A stretch of 64,000 bases of DNA from UBA966 sp046350355 (GTDB lineage Bacteria; Planctomycetota; Phycisphaerae; Phycisphaerales; SM1A02), in assembly GCA_046350355.1 (NCBI GenBank), contig JAXMAN010000001.1, forward strand, positions 1,054,001-1,118,000, written 5' to 3'. Both the position numbers and the translations under genes were made by a program. The stretch's first letter is position 1. The number at the start of each line of letters is the position of its first letter. Below the pieces are notes generated by a model. It saw only the letters and a list, made by a program, of their open reading frames with translations, was not told where the DNA came from and did no database searches. Shown in pieces: positions 47,311 through 56,102 of this stretch.

Positions 47311-48876
47311 TCATGGGGATGGGGAATCGGGCGTCGAAGCGGGCGGGGAAGCGGGCACTTCCGGCGCGATCAGCGTCCACCAGGGATGCGATCCCGGAAA
47401 GGCCATCGGCCTCGGGTGCGTCTGCGGGACCGGCGGCAACGTCGGCGCGTCGAGCCCGGCGGCACGCCAGGCGGTCGCGAGCATCTCGAACCGCCGCCGC
47501 GCGATCGCTCCGATGGGGCCGTAGAGCGCGAGCGCGGCGGGATCGATCGGCACGAGCACATCGGGTTGGATGGGCGCGGCCTCGGGTGAGCTGTGCGGGG
47601 GTATCCACTCGATGGGTCTCGCCCCCAGGCACAGGGTCATCGGCGGGCGCGAAACTTCCAGGTTCACCACCCCGAATCCCGCGCCAGAGGTCGGCGCCCC
47701 GATGATCGTCACATTCGGGGCGCCGCGAAGCGACTCCACCGCGACCTCGGCGGCGCTGCAGGTCATGTCGTCGACGAGCACGATGAGTCGTCCGCCGTAC
47801 CGGTTCGTCGAGATGTCATCGAGGGGAACTCTCCACGCGACGCAGACTCCGGAAGGGATCCTGCGCGGATCAATCTCGATCCGGTACGGAATCTCCTCGA
47901 CCAGCGGATGCAGGAACGCCTGCAGCAGCTCGCGCGGCATGCACGCACATCCGCCGCGGTTCTCCGCGAGATCGAGGATGATCGTCTCGCAGTCGCGGAC
48001 CTGATCGATCGCCGCCCGCAGTGCCGCGCGCTCCGCCTCGTGTCCGCGGGGCTTCTTGTCGTCCTCGTCTCTCTCCCCAAGCGAGGGGATCCGCAAATAG
48101 CCGACCGAGCCCCCTGGGCCGAGCCGTCGGGCCGTCGGCGGCCATCGCTCCAGGTTCGCCGGCGGAGCATCCGCGCCCTTCCACGCGATCGGGAGCGAAG
48201 CCGTCGTCGCGAAGAACCGGATGAGCCCTCCCGCGCGGGGATCGTGCCAATTCGACTTGCCGGTGGCCGTTGGCTCGCGGCGCAGGTCGCATGATCCGAC
48301 CTGGCCATCGAGGGTCGTGACGCGCACGCGCACGGTGGTTCCGGGCGCGCCCTGCAGCAACCCACGCACGCCGCCGAGGGTGCGCGGTTCATAGCCGTCG
48401 ATGGCGTCGATCCGCGCCCATTCGTCCCTGCTCCCGTCGTACTGCGCAGCCAGCACGGCATTCGCGGCCATGAAGCCCCAATTCTGCGCGTCCTCCAGAG
48501 CGCCCCAGACCTTTCCGTCCAGCGGACACAGCACGAGCCCGCGCGGAAATCCGATCTCGACCGACTGCGGGATCCCCATGTCGATGTGCTGATCCCCCAG
48601 CGAATCCAGCATCCGCACGATCGCATGCCGGCACGCCCAGTCGTCCGACGCCTGCGCGACCGCGCGGATCAGCGCCGGATCCACCTCGCGCGCGGGCGTG
48701 CCCACATGCGGCGCGCTGTCGCGCGAGGTGGAGACCTCCTTCACGATCGAGTCCGCGAGCGCCTGTTGCTGCGTCGCCCGATCCTGCGCGCAGCCGGAGG
48801 TGGCCAGTAGCAGGAGGGCGGCGCAGGCAAGTCGGCGCGTCCGGTGAACTCGGCTCATTCGGAGCATTCGGTGCAT
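47311..48876 (-). CDS. S41-like peptidase lipoprotein
   Basis: The 521-residue product has a signal with lipobox (L-L-A-T-S-G-C, Cys about residue 29), a helical N-terminal part, a PDZ-like region (I-D-A-I-D-G-Y-E-P-R-T-L-G-G-V-R-G-L-L-Q-G-A-P-G-T-T-V) and the S41 catalytic core: D-L-A-E-N-R-G-G, then V-D-D-M-T-C-S-A-A-E with the nucleophile Ser, and I-I-G-A-P-T-S-G-A-G-F-G. In CtpA-type enzymes the last element is G-x-x-T-x-G-K-G; the Lys is Ala here, so the protein may use the Ser-Glu type of catalysis or be inactive. It is a periplasmic lipid-anchored protease. ATG 48876 has GGAG a few bases ahead. Confidence 0.82.
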   Translation of the reverse strand: MHRMLRMSRVHRTRRLACAALLLLATSGCAQDRATQQQALADSIVKEVSTSRDSAPHVGTPAREVDPALIRAVAQASDDWACRHAIVRMLDSLGDQHIDMGIPQSVEIGFPRGLVLCPLDGKVWGALEDAQNWGFMAANAVLAAQYDGSRDEWARIDAIDGYEPRTLGGVRGLLQGAPGTTVRVRVTTLDGQVGSCDLRREPTATGKSNWHDPRAGGLIRFFATTASLPIAWKGADAPPANLERWPPTARRLGPGGSVGYLRIPSLGERDEDDKKPRGHEAERAALRAAIDQVRDCETIILDLAENRGGCACMPRELLQAFLHPLVEEIPYRIEIDPRRIPSGVCVAWRVPLDDISTNRYGGRLIVLVDDMTCSAAEVAVESLRGAPNVTIIGAPTSGAGFGVVNLEVSRPPMTLCLGARPIEWIPPHSSPEAAPIQPDVLVPIDPAALALYGPIGAIARRRFEMLATAWRAAGLDAPTLPPVPQTHPRPMAFPGSHPWWTLIAPEVPASPPASTPDSPSP

Positions 48877-48906
48877 GGCGCTCCCCGGCGGGCGTCCCCG
48901 CCCTCG

Positions 48907-51627
48907 CTACTTCCCCTGCAGCGCGCGCCGCGCCTGCTCCCACCAACCCACGATGACATTCGCGCTCGTGGCGGGGTATTCGTTGTCGCCGGCGATGATC
49001 GTGATGCGTCGGTCGCCCGAGAGCGGCGCTGCGCGGCCCATGTTGCCCGTGCGGTCGATCGCCAGCGGAATCGGCGCCGACGGACGCGGGCGCCCATCCA
49101 CCGCGATGTCGAAGGCGATCACGCCCGTGTCGGCGCTCACATGCAGGCGCTGCACCGCGGCCGCGCCGGTCGCGCCGGGCTTGCCCGGCTGCCAGCGCAC
49201 GAAGCGCGCGCCGCCGGTCATCAGCGGCACCGCGCGCCCGGGCCGGCCGTCGGGCTCGATCGCGCAGACGTACGCGTCCAGGCGGCCCGTCTCGTTGCTC
49301 AGGTACGCGAGCATCGTGCCGTCGGGGCTGAAGTCGGGGAAGTACCGCGCGGCGCTGTCGTTGAAGAGGGGCACGAGCGGGGCGCCCTTGCGCACCTCGA
49401 CGGTGTAGATGCGGCTTCCGTCGCGCTCCTCGCGCACGCACAGGACGCGGTTGCGCCACAGGTCGACGGAGGATGGCCAGACCATCGCGTCCTGCGGCTC
49501 GACCAGCCAGTACGGCTCGAACTTGCCGTCGAAGGAGGCGATCTCGATGCCGTTCTTCTTCTGCAGGCTGCGCGCGCAGGCGAAGCTGTCGCTGTCGCCC
49601 AGGAAGACGGGATAGTTGAAGTCCGCGGAGCTGTCCGCGCGCACGCGCCGGATGCGCGGGCTCTCCAGCTCCGTGCCCCAGATCTCGTTGAGGCGTGCGC
49701 TGGAGATGGAGGTCACCAGCAGGCGCGACTCGTCCGGCGAGACGACGACCGTCTCGCAGTACGGCAGCGCCTCCACCGCCAGCGCGCGGCTGCTTCCATC
49801 GGTGCCGCGGATGACCAGCGAACGCTTGGTTCCCTGGTCGCCGCCGGGCAGGTATGCGAGCGTGCCCGTGCGCGAGATGCTGAAGCGCGCGTCGAGGAAG
49901 GCGTCCGGCGTGCGCAGGTCCGCCTCGAGCTGCACCTGCGGTCCCACGGTGCCGCGCGCGTGGTCGAAGCTGGCGCCGAAGAGGCGCGATCCGCGCGTGA
50001 AGAGCAGCGATCCGTCGGGGGCCAGGCGCGCGACGTTCGAGTTCTCCACGACCGTCGTCGCGCGGCGCGCCGCGAAGTCCAGCAGCACGATGTCGTACTG
50101 GAACGCGGTGCTCGTGTAGCGCGAGGTCGCGGCGAGCACGCGCCCGCGGTCCACCGACGCGAGGATCGAGTGCAGCTTGCGCTCCTCGCCGCCGAGGTCG
50201 ATCGCGACGGGCTCGTCCACCGTGCCCGCCGCGAGGTTCACGCGGCGCACGAGGTTCGCGTTGCCATCGACGAAGAGCATCGACTGGTCGTCCAGCCAGG
50301 CGCCGCTGTAGTCGACGATCGCCGTCGACGGCGGGAGCTGGCAGACCGGCTGCGGCGGCAGGTCGCCGCCGGTCGCGTACTTCATGAGCTGCATCGTCCC
50401 GCCGCCGTCGCCCTGCGGCGCGACGAAGGCGAACCACGCGCCGTCGGGGGAGACCGCCGCGCCGCGCGCGCCGCGCAGCCCGGGAATCTCGCGCTGCGCG
50501 TAGCTGTCGAGCCCGCGCACCTCGCCCCACCAGGTTCCCTTTCGGTCGACGCGCTGCACCGGCAGGATGAAGCGGTCGCCCGAGAGCGCGACCGGCGGCG
50601 CGATGAAGGACATCTCCGGCCGCGCCACCAGGCTCAGGTGCGCGGGCTCGGGCGCCGGCGCCGGCTTCGCCAGCCATCCGGCCGCGAGTCCCGCGCCCGC
50701 CGCGCACAGCGCGACCAGTCCCGCGACCAGCGCGACGCGTCCGCGTCCGACGCCGGCGGCTCCCAGCTCGCCCGCCATCGCGGCGCGCAGCTCCAGCGCC
50801 ACGTCGCCCAGGTCGCGGAAGCGGCGGTCGCGGTCGCGCGCCAGGCAGCGCGAGAGCACCGGCCGCAGCCGCGCGGGCACGCGCGCGAGGTCGGGATCCT
50901 TGTGCAGGATCGCGCCGATCGAGTCGGTCATCGTCTCGCCGTGGAAGGGGCTCGCGCCCACGAGCATCTCGTAGAGCACGACGCCGAAGGACCAGACGTC
51001 GGTGCGCCGGTCGACGCGCCGTCCGCGCGCCTGCTCCGGGCTCATGTACGCCGCGGTGCCCAGGATCACGCCCTCCACCGTCGGCGAGGGCGATCCGCCC
51101 GGGATCGTGCTCTCAAGCGCCGCGTTCTCCGCGACGGCACCGGATCCCGAGCTGCGCCCCTCGTCCAGGCGCGCGAGCCCGAAATCGAGCACCTTCACCA
51201 CGCCGCCGTGCGAGACGCGGATGTTCGCGGGCTTGAGGTCGCGGTGGATGATCCCCGCGTCGTGCGCCGCGCTGACGCCCGCGGCGATCTGGCAGGCGAT
51301 CTCGACCGCCTCCTCGGGCTCCAGCGGGCCGCGGTCCAGCCGGTCCGCGAGCGTCTCGCCGTCGACCAGCTCCATCACGATGTAGCGGCGCCCCTGCGAC
51401 TCCTCGACGCCGAAGATCCCCGCGATGTTGGGATGGCTCACCTGCGCCAGCGTGCGCGCCTCGCGCTCGAAGCGGTCGAGCCGCGCCCGGTCCGTCGCCA
51501 GCTCCTGCGGCAACGCCTTGATCGCGACATCGCGCCCGAGCTGCATGTCCGTGGCGCGAAAGACCACGCCCATGCCCCCGCGGCCGATTTCTCCGACGAT
51601 CCGGTAGCGGCCGATCTGCTCCTGCAT
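48907..51627 (-). CDS. Ser/Thr protein kinase with membrane helix and beta-propeller-like domain
   Basis: The 906-residue product starts at ATG 51627. Residues 8-275 are a Hanks-type kinase: G-R-G-G-M-G-V-V-F, V-A-I-K lysine, H-R-D-L-K-P-A-N, D-F-G-L-A and G-T-A-A-Y-M-S-P-E-Q. A juxtamembrane region and one helix (about 300-323) follow, then a long beta-rich extracytoplasmic part with propeller-type phrases (A-V-S-P-D-G-A-W-F-A-F-V, D-F-S-P-D-G-T-M-L-A-Y-L). This TolB/WD40-like layout is common in kinases of this phylum, where the propeller senses a ligand outside and the kinase signals inside. It lies 30 bases from the end of the S41-like gene on the same strand, which it precedes, so they may share a transcript. 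Confidence 0.93.
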   Translation of the reverse strand: MQEQIGRYRIVGEIGRGGMGVVFRATDMQLGRDVAIKALPQELATDRARLDRFEREARTLAQVSHPNIAGIFGVEESQGRRYIVMELVDGETLADRLDRGPLEPEEAVEIACQIAAGVSAAHDAGIIHRDLKPANIRVSHGGVVKVLDFGLARLDEGRSSGSGAVAENAALESTIPGGSPSPTVEGVILGTAAYMSPEQARGRRVDRRTDVWSFGVVLYEMLVGASPFHGETMTDSIGAILHKDPDLARVPARLRPVLSRCLARDRDRRFRDLGDVALELRAAMAGELGAAGVGRGRVALVAGLVALCAAGAGLAAGWLAKPAPAPEPAHLSLVARPEMSFIAPPVALSGDRFILPVQRVDRKGTWWGEVRGLDSYAQREIPGLRGARGAAVSPDGAWFAFVAPQGDGGGTMQLMKYATGGDLPPQPVCQLPPSTAIVDYSGAWLDDQSMLFVDGNANLVRRVNLAAGTVDEPVAIDLGGEERKLHSILASVDRGRVLAATSRYTSTAFQYDIVLLDFAARRATTVVENSNVARLAPDGSLLFTRGSRLFGASFDHARGTVGPQVQLEADLRTPDAFLDARFSISRTGTLAYLPGGDQGTKRSLVIRGTDGSSRALAVEALPYCETVVVSPDESRLLVTSISSARLNEIWGTELESPRIRRVRADSSADFNYPVFLGDSDSFACARSLQKKNGIEIASFDGKFEPYWLVEPQDAMVWPSSVDLWRNRVLCVREERDGSRIYTVEVRKGAPLVPLFNDSAARYFPDFSPDGTMLAYLSNETGRLDAYVCAIEPDGRPGRAVPLMTGGARFVRWQPGKPGATGAAAVQRLHVSADTGVIAFDIAVDGRPRPSAPIPLAIDRTGNMGRAAPLSGDRRITIIAGDNEYPATSANVIVGWWEQARRALQGK

Positions 51628-51814
51628 GGGCGGGGGAAGGATAGGGTCGCGGGCGTGGGAGGGGGGTCCGCCGGTGGGGAATTCCCCGGCGATCCTGCGG
51701 GGACTCACCAGCGAACCCCGGCAGGGACGGCGCCGATCGTGGGCTAGGTTCTCCCGTGGGATTCGTGGGCGCGTGCCGACGGTCTCCATCAGTGCGTTGC
51801 AACGGAGTCACCGC

Positions 51815-52573
51815 GTGCGTCACCTGCGTCCAACCCGTCCGATCCTCGCCGTGGCCGCCGCCGCCGCGGTCGCCTCCTTCGCCGGCGCGACCGTCGTCGC
51901 CTACGACTTCGGCGGGTACAGCAACATCGGCGGCAGCACGCACGCCTTCACCGGGTACTTCGAGTACGAGACCGGCACGCCGCACTCCACCGTCTACTAC
52001 AGCGGCCAGAACACGCCGAACCAGGGCTTCCGCACCACCTACACGGGCGCGGTCCGCGCGCTCAGCATCGTCCTGGACAACGGCGAGTCCGTCTCCGCCG
52101 GACCCGGCTCGATCGACTTCAACAACCTGCAGCAGTCCGAGCCGGGCGCGTCGCTGCCCGCGGGCCGCTCCATGCAGGCGTACGCGGGCGGAGCCGCAGG
52201 CACGATCAACGGCAACGCGATCACCTTCCTCTACCTGGCCTTCCTGCCCGTCGAGCCGAACTTCAACTGGGACGGCCTCGACGCCTTCTTCGATGGCAAC
52301 GCCGAGTCGATCCTGCAGAGCAACCCGGGCGCGCTGCCTCCTTCGATCGACCCCACGCTCACCGGCACGCAACTCACCGGCGACCTGATCACGCCCTTCC
52401 CCGACGGCCTCTTCCTGGGCACCGTGCACGGCGTCACCACCACGGTGAACACCGTCAACTGGTTCCACCTGCACACCGCGCCCGCCCCGGGCGCGCTCGC
52501 GATCTTCGGCGTCGGCGCCGCGGTGCGCGGACCCGGCGGTCGTCGCCGCGGCCGCGGCCGCAACGACGGGTAA
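51815..52573 (+). CDS. Secreted PEP-CTERM-like sorting protein
   Basis: GTG 51815, with CGGAG eight bases ahead, gives 252 residues starting with a basic signal peptide (M-R-H-L-R-P-T-R-P-I-L-A-V-A-A-A-A-A-V). The mature part is a beta-sandwich-like domain (Y-D-F-G-G-Y-S-N, F-N-N-L-Q-Q-S-E-P-G-A, N-F-N-W-D-G-L). The C terminus, A-P-A-P-G-A-L-A-I-F-G-V-G-A-A-V-R, then an Arg/Gly-rich end, resembles the PEP-CTERM or P-x-PGA sorting tail but with Ala/Pro in place of Glu-Pro and a rather short helix. An exosortase would handle such tails, but none is in the window. Start choice excludes an Arg-rich upstream part. Confidence 0.75.
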   Translation: MRHLRPTRPILAVAAAAAVASFAGATVVAYDFGGYSNIGGSTHAFTGYFEYETGTPHSTVYYSGQNTPNQGFRTTYTGAVRALSIVLDNGESVSAGPGSIDFNNLQQSEPGASLPAGRSMQAYAGGAAGTINGNAITFLYLAFLPVEPNFNWDGLDAFFDGNAESILQSNPGALPPSIDPTLTGTQLTGDLITPFPDGLFLGTVHGVTTTVNTVNWFHLHTAPAPGALAIFGVGAAVRGPGGRRRGRGRNDG

Positions 52574-52583
52574 CCTCCGTGGC

Positions 52584-53165
52584 GTGACGCGCGTCCGTGC
52601 AGCCTTGCCCGCCCGCGCCGCACTCCTGGCGGCGGCGATCTGCGCGCTTGGCCTCGCCGATCCGCCCTCCTCCGCGCTCGCCGAGGATCCGCCCTTTCCC
52701 GGCAACGACCGGCGCGAGCGCGAGGCCTTCGCGCGCCGCGTGCGCGACCAGTTCGCCGCGTGGCAGGCGGAGCACCCCTCCGCGTGCGGGCTCGATCCGT
52801 GCACCCTCGCCGCGCAGTGGATGGCCGAGTCCAACTGGGGCCGCTCCGCGCTCGCGCGCAACGCCCGCAATCTCGGCGGCATGAAGGGGAAGGGGCCCGC
52901 CGGCACCTTCGAGGCGCCCACCCGCGAGTACGAGGGCGGCGTCGAGCGCGCGACCACCGGCGGCTTCCGGCGCTACGCCCGCCTCCCCGAGTTCTACGCC
53001 GACTATGTGGCGCTCGTCTGCGAGGGCGACCGATACCAACAGGCGAGAGGCAAGCGCGGCCGCGACTACTACCAGGCGCTGCGCGAGGCCGGCTACTCGA
53101 CGAACCCCCGCTACGAAGAGGAGCTCATGGTCTTCTACCGCCAGATCGGATGCGAGCAGCGATGA
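52584..53165 (+). CDS. Secreted glucosaminidase-family protein
   Basis: The 193-residue product, GTG 52584, has a signal peptide (residues 1-33) and a domain resembling FlgJ/LytG-type glucosaminidases: Q-W-M-A-E-S-N-W-G-R-S with the catalytic-type Glu near residue 79, N-L-G-G-M-K-G, F-R-R-Y-A-R-L-P-E-F-Y-A-D-Y-V-A-L and Y-Y-Q-A-L-R-E-A-G-Y-S-T-N-P-R-Y. The enzyme would cut glycan strands of cell wall; in planctomycetes, which have thin peptidoglycan, it may serve in envelope remodelling. It is monodomain without a cell-wall-binding part. The following lipoprotein gene starts just behind its stop, in a probable operon. Confidence 0.85.
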   Translation: MTRVRAALPARAALLAAAICALGLADPPSSALAEDPPFPGNDRREREAFARRVRDQFAAWQAEHPSACGLDPCTLAAQWMAESNWGRSALARNARNLGGMKGKGPAGTFEAPTREYEGGVERATTGGFRRYARLPEFYADYVALVCEGDRYQQARGKRGRDYYQALREAGYSTNPRYEEELMVFYRQIGCEQR

Positions 53166-53176
53166 GGGGAACGCGC

Positions 53177-53539
53177 ATGCGCACCCTCGCGCGCCTCGCC
53201 GCGCTCGCCGCGGCGGCGACGCTCCCCGCGCTCGCCGCGACCGCCTGCTCGCGCGGGCCGAACGCCGCCGCCGCGACGCCGGAGGACGACGCCCGCTTCG
53301 TCTCGCTGACCCTCGCGCGCTCCACCGTCTTCCAGGCCGAGCTCCGGCGCTGCCACACGAGCGCGTACGTGATCGAAGAGTGCGACGAACGCACCATCGT
53401 CGTCGCCATCGGCGAGAGCACGCAGGAGCGCTTCTCCCGCCACGAGACGCTGCGCGTCCACCGCGACGGCTCCGTCGAGCGGCTCGTCGTCGACGCCGCC
53501 GGCGACGAAACCTGGGTGCCCGAGACGGCGGCGCCGTAG
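53177..53539 (+). CDS. Small hypothetical lipoprotein
   Basis: I chose ATG 53177, with GAGGGGA six bases ahead; an ATG at 53162 overlaps the stop of the glucosaminidase gene and is also possible. The 120-residue product has a lipobox-like L-A-A-T-A-C at about 19-24. The mature part is a small beta-rich domain with a disulfide-like Cys pair (R-R-C-H-T-S-A-Y-V-I-E-E-C). Family unknown. Close spacing makes it likely to be expressed with the glucosaminidase, perhaps as a partner in the periplasm, which is inference only. Confidence 0.7.
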   Translation: MRTLARLAALAAAATLPALAATACSRGPNAAAATPEDDARFVSLTLARSTVFQAELRRCHTSAYVIEECDERTIVVAIGESTQERFSRHETLRVHRDGSVERLVVDAAGDETWVPETAAP

Positions 53540-53587
53540 CGGAATTCGCTTCCCTCGGGCAGCGTCGCGGGCTAGAGTGCCGCCGCC

Positions 53588-55399
53588 GTGCCCGCGCCGC
53601 TCGCCATCCTCGCCGCCTCCGGGCATGAGCTTCCGCTGCTCACCACGCTCGCGGCGGGCTTCGTCGCGGCGTGGATCCTGGGCCTGATCACGCAGCGGCT
53701 GGGGCTCTCGCCGATCGTCGGATACCTCCTCGCCGGCGTCGTCATCGGGCCGAAAACCCCTGGATTCGTGGGCGATCCGGCCCTCGCGCACCAGCTCGCG
53801 GAGCTGGGCGTGATCCTGCTGATGTTCGGCGTCGGCCTGCACTTCCACCTGCGCGACCTCTGGGCGGTGCGCGCGATCGCCATCCCGGGCGCGCTGGGAC
53901 AGAGCCTGCTCGCGACGCTCGCGGCTGCGGCGATCCTGGCGCTGCTGGGCTGGCCGATGCGCTCCGGCGTCGTCGTGGGCATGGCGATGGCGGTCGCCAG
54001 CACCGTCGTCCTGCTGCGCGTGCTCGCGGACCGCAACCTGCTCTCCAGCTCGCACGGGCACGTCGCGGTCGGATGGCTGATCGTCGAGGACCTGCTCACG
54101 GTCGTCGCGCTGGTCCTGGTGCCGATGATGGCGCCCGCGCCACTGCTGGCCGACGGCACGCCCGACCTCGCGCACGCCGGGGGCGGGCTTGCCGAGATCG
54201 CGTGGGCGCTCCTCAAGCTCGGAGCGCTCGTCGCGATCATGCTCCTCGCGGGCACGCGCGTGGTTCCGTGGATTCTGGAGCAGGTGGCAAAGCTGCGCTC
54301 GCGCGAACTCTTCACGCTCACGATCCTGGTCCTCTCCGTCGCGATCGCCGTCGCCGCGGGATCGCTCTTCGGCGCATCCATGGCGCTGGGCGCCTTCCTG
54401 GCGGGGCTCGTGGTGGGGCAGTCGCCGGCCAGCCACCAGGCGGCCGCAGACGCGCTGCCCATGCGCGACGCCTTCGCGGTCATCTTCTTCGTCTCCGTCG
54501 GCATGCTCGTGGACCCGAGCTTCGTCGTCGCGCAGCCCGCGCTGGTGCTCGCGGGCCTCGCCGTCGTGCTGGTCGTCAAGCCGCTGGCGGCGATGCTCAT
54601 CGTCGCGCTCTGCGGCTATCCGGTGCGCACCGCGCTGGTCGTGGCGATCGGCCTCGCGCAGATCGGCGAGTTCTCCTTCATCCTGGGCCAGGTGGCGAGC
54701 GACCACAAGCTGCTCCCGCCGGGCGGCATGGACCTGCTCGTCACCGTCGCGGTCATCTCCATCACGCTGAACCCGCTCGCCTTCCGCACCGCCGAACCGC
54801 TCGAGCGGATGATCGAGCGCATCCCCTGGCTCTGGCGCCTCCTCGACGCGCGCCACGCCCGCCGCGCGAGCGCGCTCGTCGCCGGCGCGGCCGCGCGCGC
54901 CCCCGCGGACGCCGAGACCGCCGCACGCCCGCTCGCGGTCGTCGTCGGCTACGGTCCGGCGGGCCGCCTGGTCGACGCGATGCTCGCGGACTCGGGCTTC
55001 CGCACCGTCGTCGTCGACATGAACATCGACACCGTGCAGTCGCTCGCGCGCCGCGGCCGAGAGGCGATCTACGGCGACGCCGCGCGCCGCGAGGTGCTCG
55101 AGCACGCCGGGCTCGCGCACGCTGCGCACCTGGTCGTGACGCTGCCGCACACCGAGGGACGCCTGGGCATCGTGCAGTTCGCGCGCGCGATCAATCCCGG
55201 CGTCGAGATCACCGTGCGCGCGCGCTACCTCGCCGAACGCGAATCGCTGCGCTCCGCCGGCGCGGACGCGGTCGTCGTCGAGGAGGGCGAGGTCGGCGTC
55301 GCGCTCGCCCGCCGCGTGCTGGAGCGCCGCGGCACGCCGCCGGAGCGCATCGAACGGCTGCTGCTGGCGATGCGCCGGCTGTGGAACCTGCAGCAGTGA
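53588..55399 (+). CDS. Kef-type cation:proton antiporter with TrkA-N domain
   Basis: The 603-residue product starts at GTG 53588 and has about twelve membrane helices (residues 15-400) of the CPA2/Na-H exchanger type, with the conserved E-D-L-L-T-V-V-A and R-D-A-F-A-V-I-F-F-V-S-V-G-M. Residues 445-575 form a TrkA-N/RCK Rossmann domain (V-V-V-G-Y-G-P-A-G-R-L-V-D, then V-D-M-N), which binds a nucleotide and gates the channel. Together they make a YbaL/KefB-like potassium or sodium efflux system. There is no KefF-type ancillary oxidoreductase nearby. It is monocistronic, 49 bases after the lipoprotein gene. Confidence 0.94.
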   Translation: MPAPLAILAASGHELPLLTTLAAGFVAAWILGLITQRLGLSPIVGYLLAGVVIGPKTPGFVGDPALAHQLAELGVILLMFGVGLHFHLRDLWAVRAIAIPGALGQSLLATLAAAAILALLGWPMRSGVVVGMAMAVASTVVLLRVLADRNLLSSSHGHVAVGWLIVEDLLTVVALVLVPMMAPAPLLADGTPDLAHAGGGLAEIAWALLKLGALVAIMLLAGTRVVPWILEQVAKLRSRELFTLTILVLSVAIAVAAGSLFGASMALGAFLAGLVVGQSPASHQAAADALPMRDAFAVIFFVSVGMLVDPSFVVAQPALVLAGLAVVLVVKPLAAMLIVALCGYPVRTALVVAIGLAQIGEFSFILGQVASDHKLLPPGGMDLLVTVAVISITLNPLAFRTAEPLERMIERIPWLWRLLDARHARRASALVAGAAARAPADAETAARPLAVVVGYGPAGRLVDAMLADSGFRTVVVDMNIDTVQSLARRGREAIYGDAARREVLEHAGLAHAAHLVVTLPHTEGRLGIVQFARAINPGVEITVRARYLAERESLRSAGADAVVVEEGEVGVALARRVLERRGTPPERIERLLLAMRRLWNLQQ

Positions 55400-55448
55400 G
55401 CGTGCGCGGCGGCGCCGGCCGCCTCCGCCCCCGCCGTACCATGCCCGC

Positions 55449-56102
55449 GTGTCCGCACCGCCGAACTCCGGAGGCCCCGTCGATCCGTCCGTCGCGCGAC
55501 GCGCGCACTGGGACGCGGTCTACGCGCAGAAGCCCGACGCGGAGCTGAGCTGGTTCCAGTCGGACCCCACGACCTCGCTCGCGCTCATCGCGGAGATCTC
55601 GCCGGCGCCCGCGCGCGTCATCGATGTCGGCGGCGGCCAGTCCGCGCTGGCAGGCGTCCTGCTGGGCCGTCCCGGCATCGGCGATGTTGCGGTGCTGGAC
55701 ATCTCGCTCCACGCGATCGACCGCGCGCGCGAGCGCCTGGGCGCCGACGCGACGCGCGTGCGCTGGCTCTGCACCGACCTGTTGGCGCCGCAGCCGCTCG
55801 GGCCCGTCGACCTCTGGCACGACCGCGCCGTCTTCCACTTCCTGACCGAGCCCGCGGACCGCGCCCGCTACGTCGACGCCGCCGCGCGCGCCGTCGTCCC
55901 CGGCGGCCACGCGATCGTCGCGACCTTCGACCTCACCGGCCCGGAGCGCTGCAGCGGCCTCCCCGTGCAGCGCTGGGACGCGCACACGCTCGCCGCCGTC
56001 TTCGCGCCGGCCTTCGCGCCGGTCGCCGCCGTGCAGGAGCGCCACGTGACGCCCTGGGGCAAGCCGCAGGACTTCACCTACGCGCTGCTGCGCCGCGCTT
56101 GA
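55449..56102 (+). CDS. SAM-dependent class I methyltransferase
   Basis: The 217-residue cytosolic protein starts at GTG 55449. It has the class I motif I R-V-I-D-V-G-G-G-Q-S-A, motif II V-L-D-I-S, motif III region R-W-L-C-T-D-L-L and motif IV L-W-H-D-R-A-V-F-H-F-L-T. The start W-D-A-V-Y-A-Q-K-P-D-A-E-L-S-W-F is typical of the thiopurine-like or tellurite-resistance-type group (DUF-like small-molecule methyltransferases). The substrate cannot be read from sequence. Its last 29 bases overlap the convergent arginase-family gene. Confidence 0.9.
   Translation: MSAPPNSGGPVDPSVARRAHWDAVYAQKPDAELSWFQSDPTTSLALIAEISPAPARVIDVGGGQSALAGVLLGRPGIGDVAVLDISLHAIDRARERLGADATRVRWLCTDLLAPQPLGPVDLWHDRAVFHFLTEPADRARYVDAAARAVVPGGHAIVATFDLTGPERCSGLPVQRWDAHTLAAVFAPAFAPVAAVQERHVTPWGKPQDFTYALLRRA

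Noticed and set aside
48844..51747. A 967-codon plus-strand frame opposite the propeller kinase gene.
   Set aside because: The minus strand encodes intact kinase motifs and a propeller; the plus frame is Arg/His/Ala-rich without any domain.
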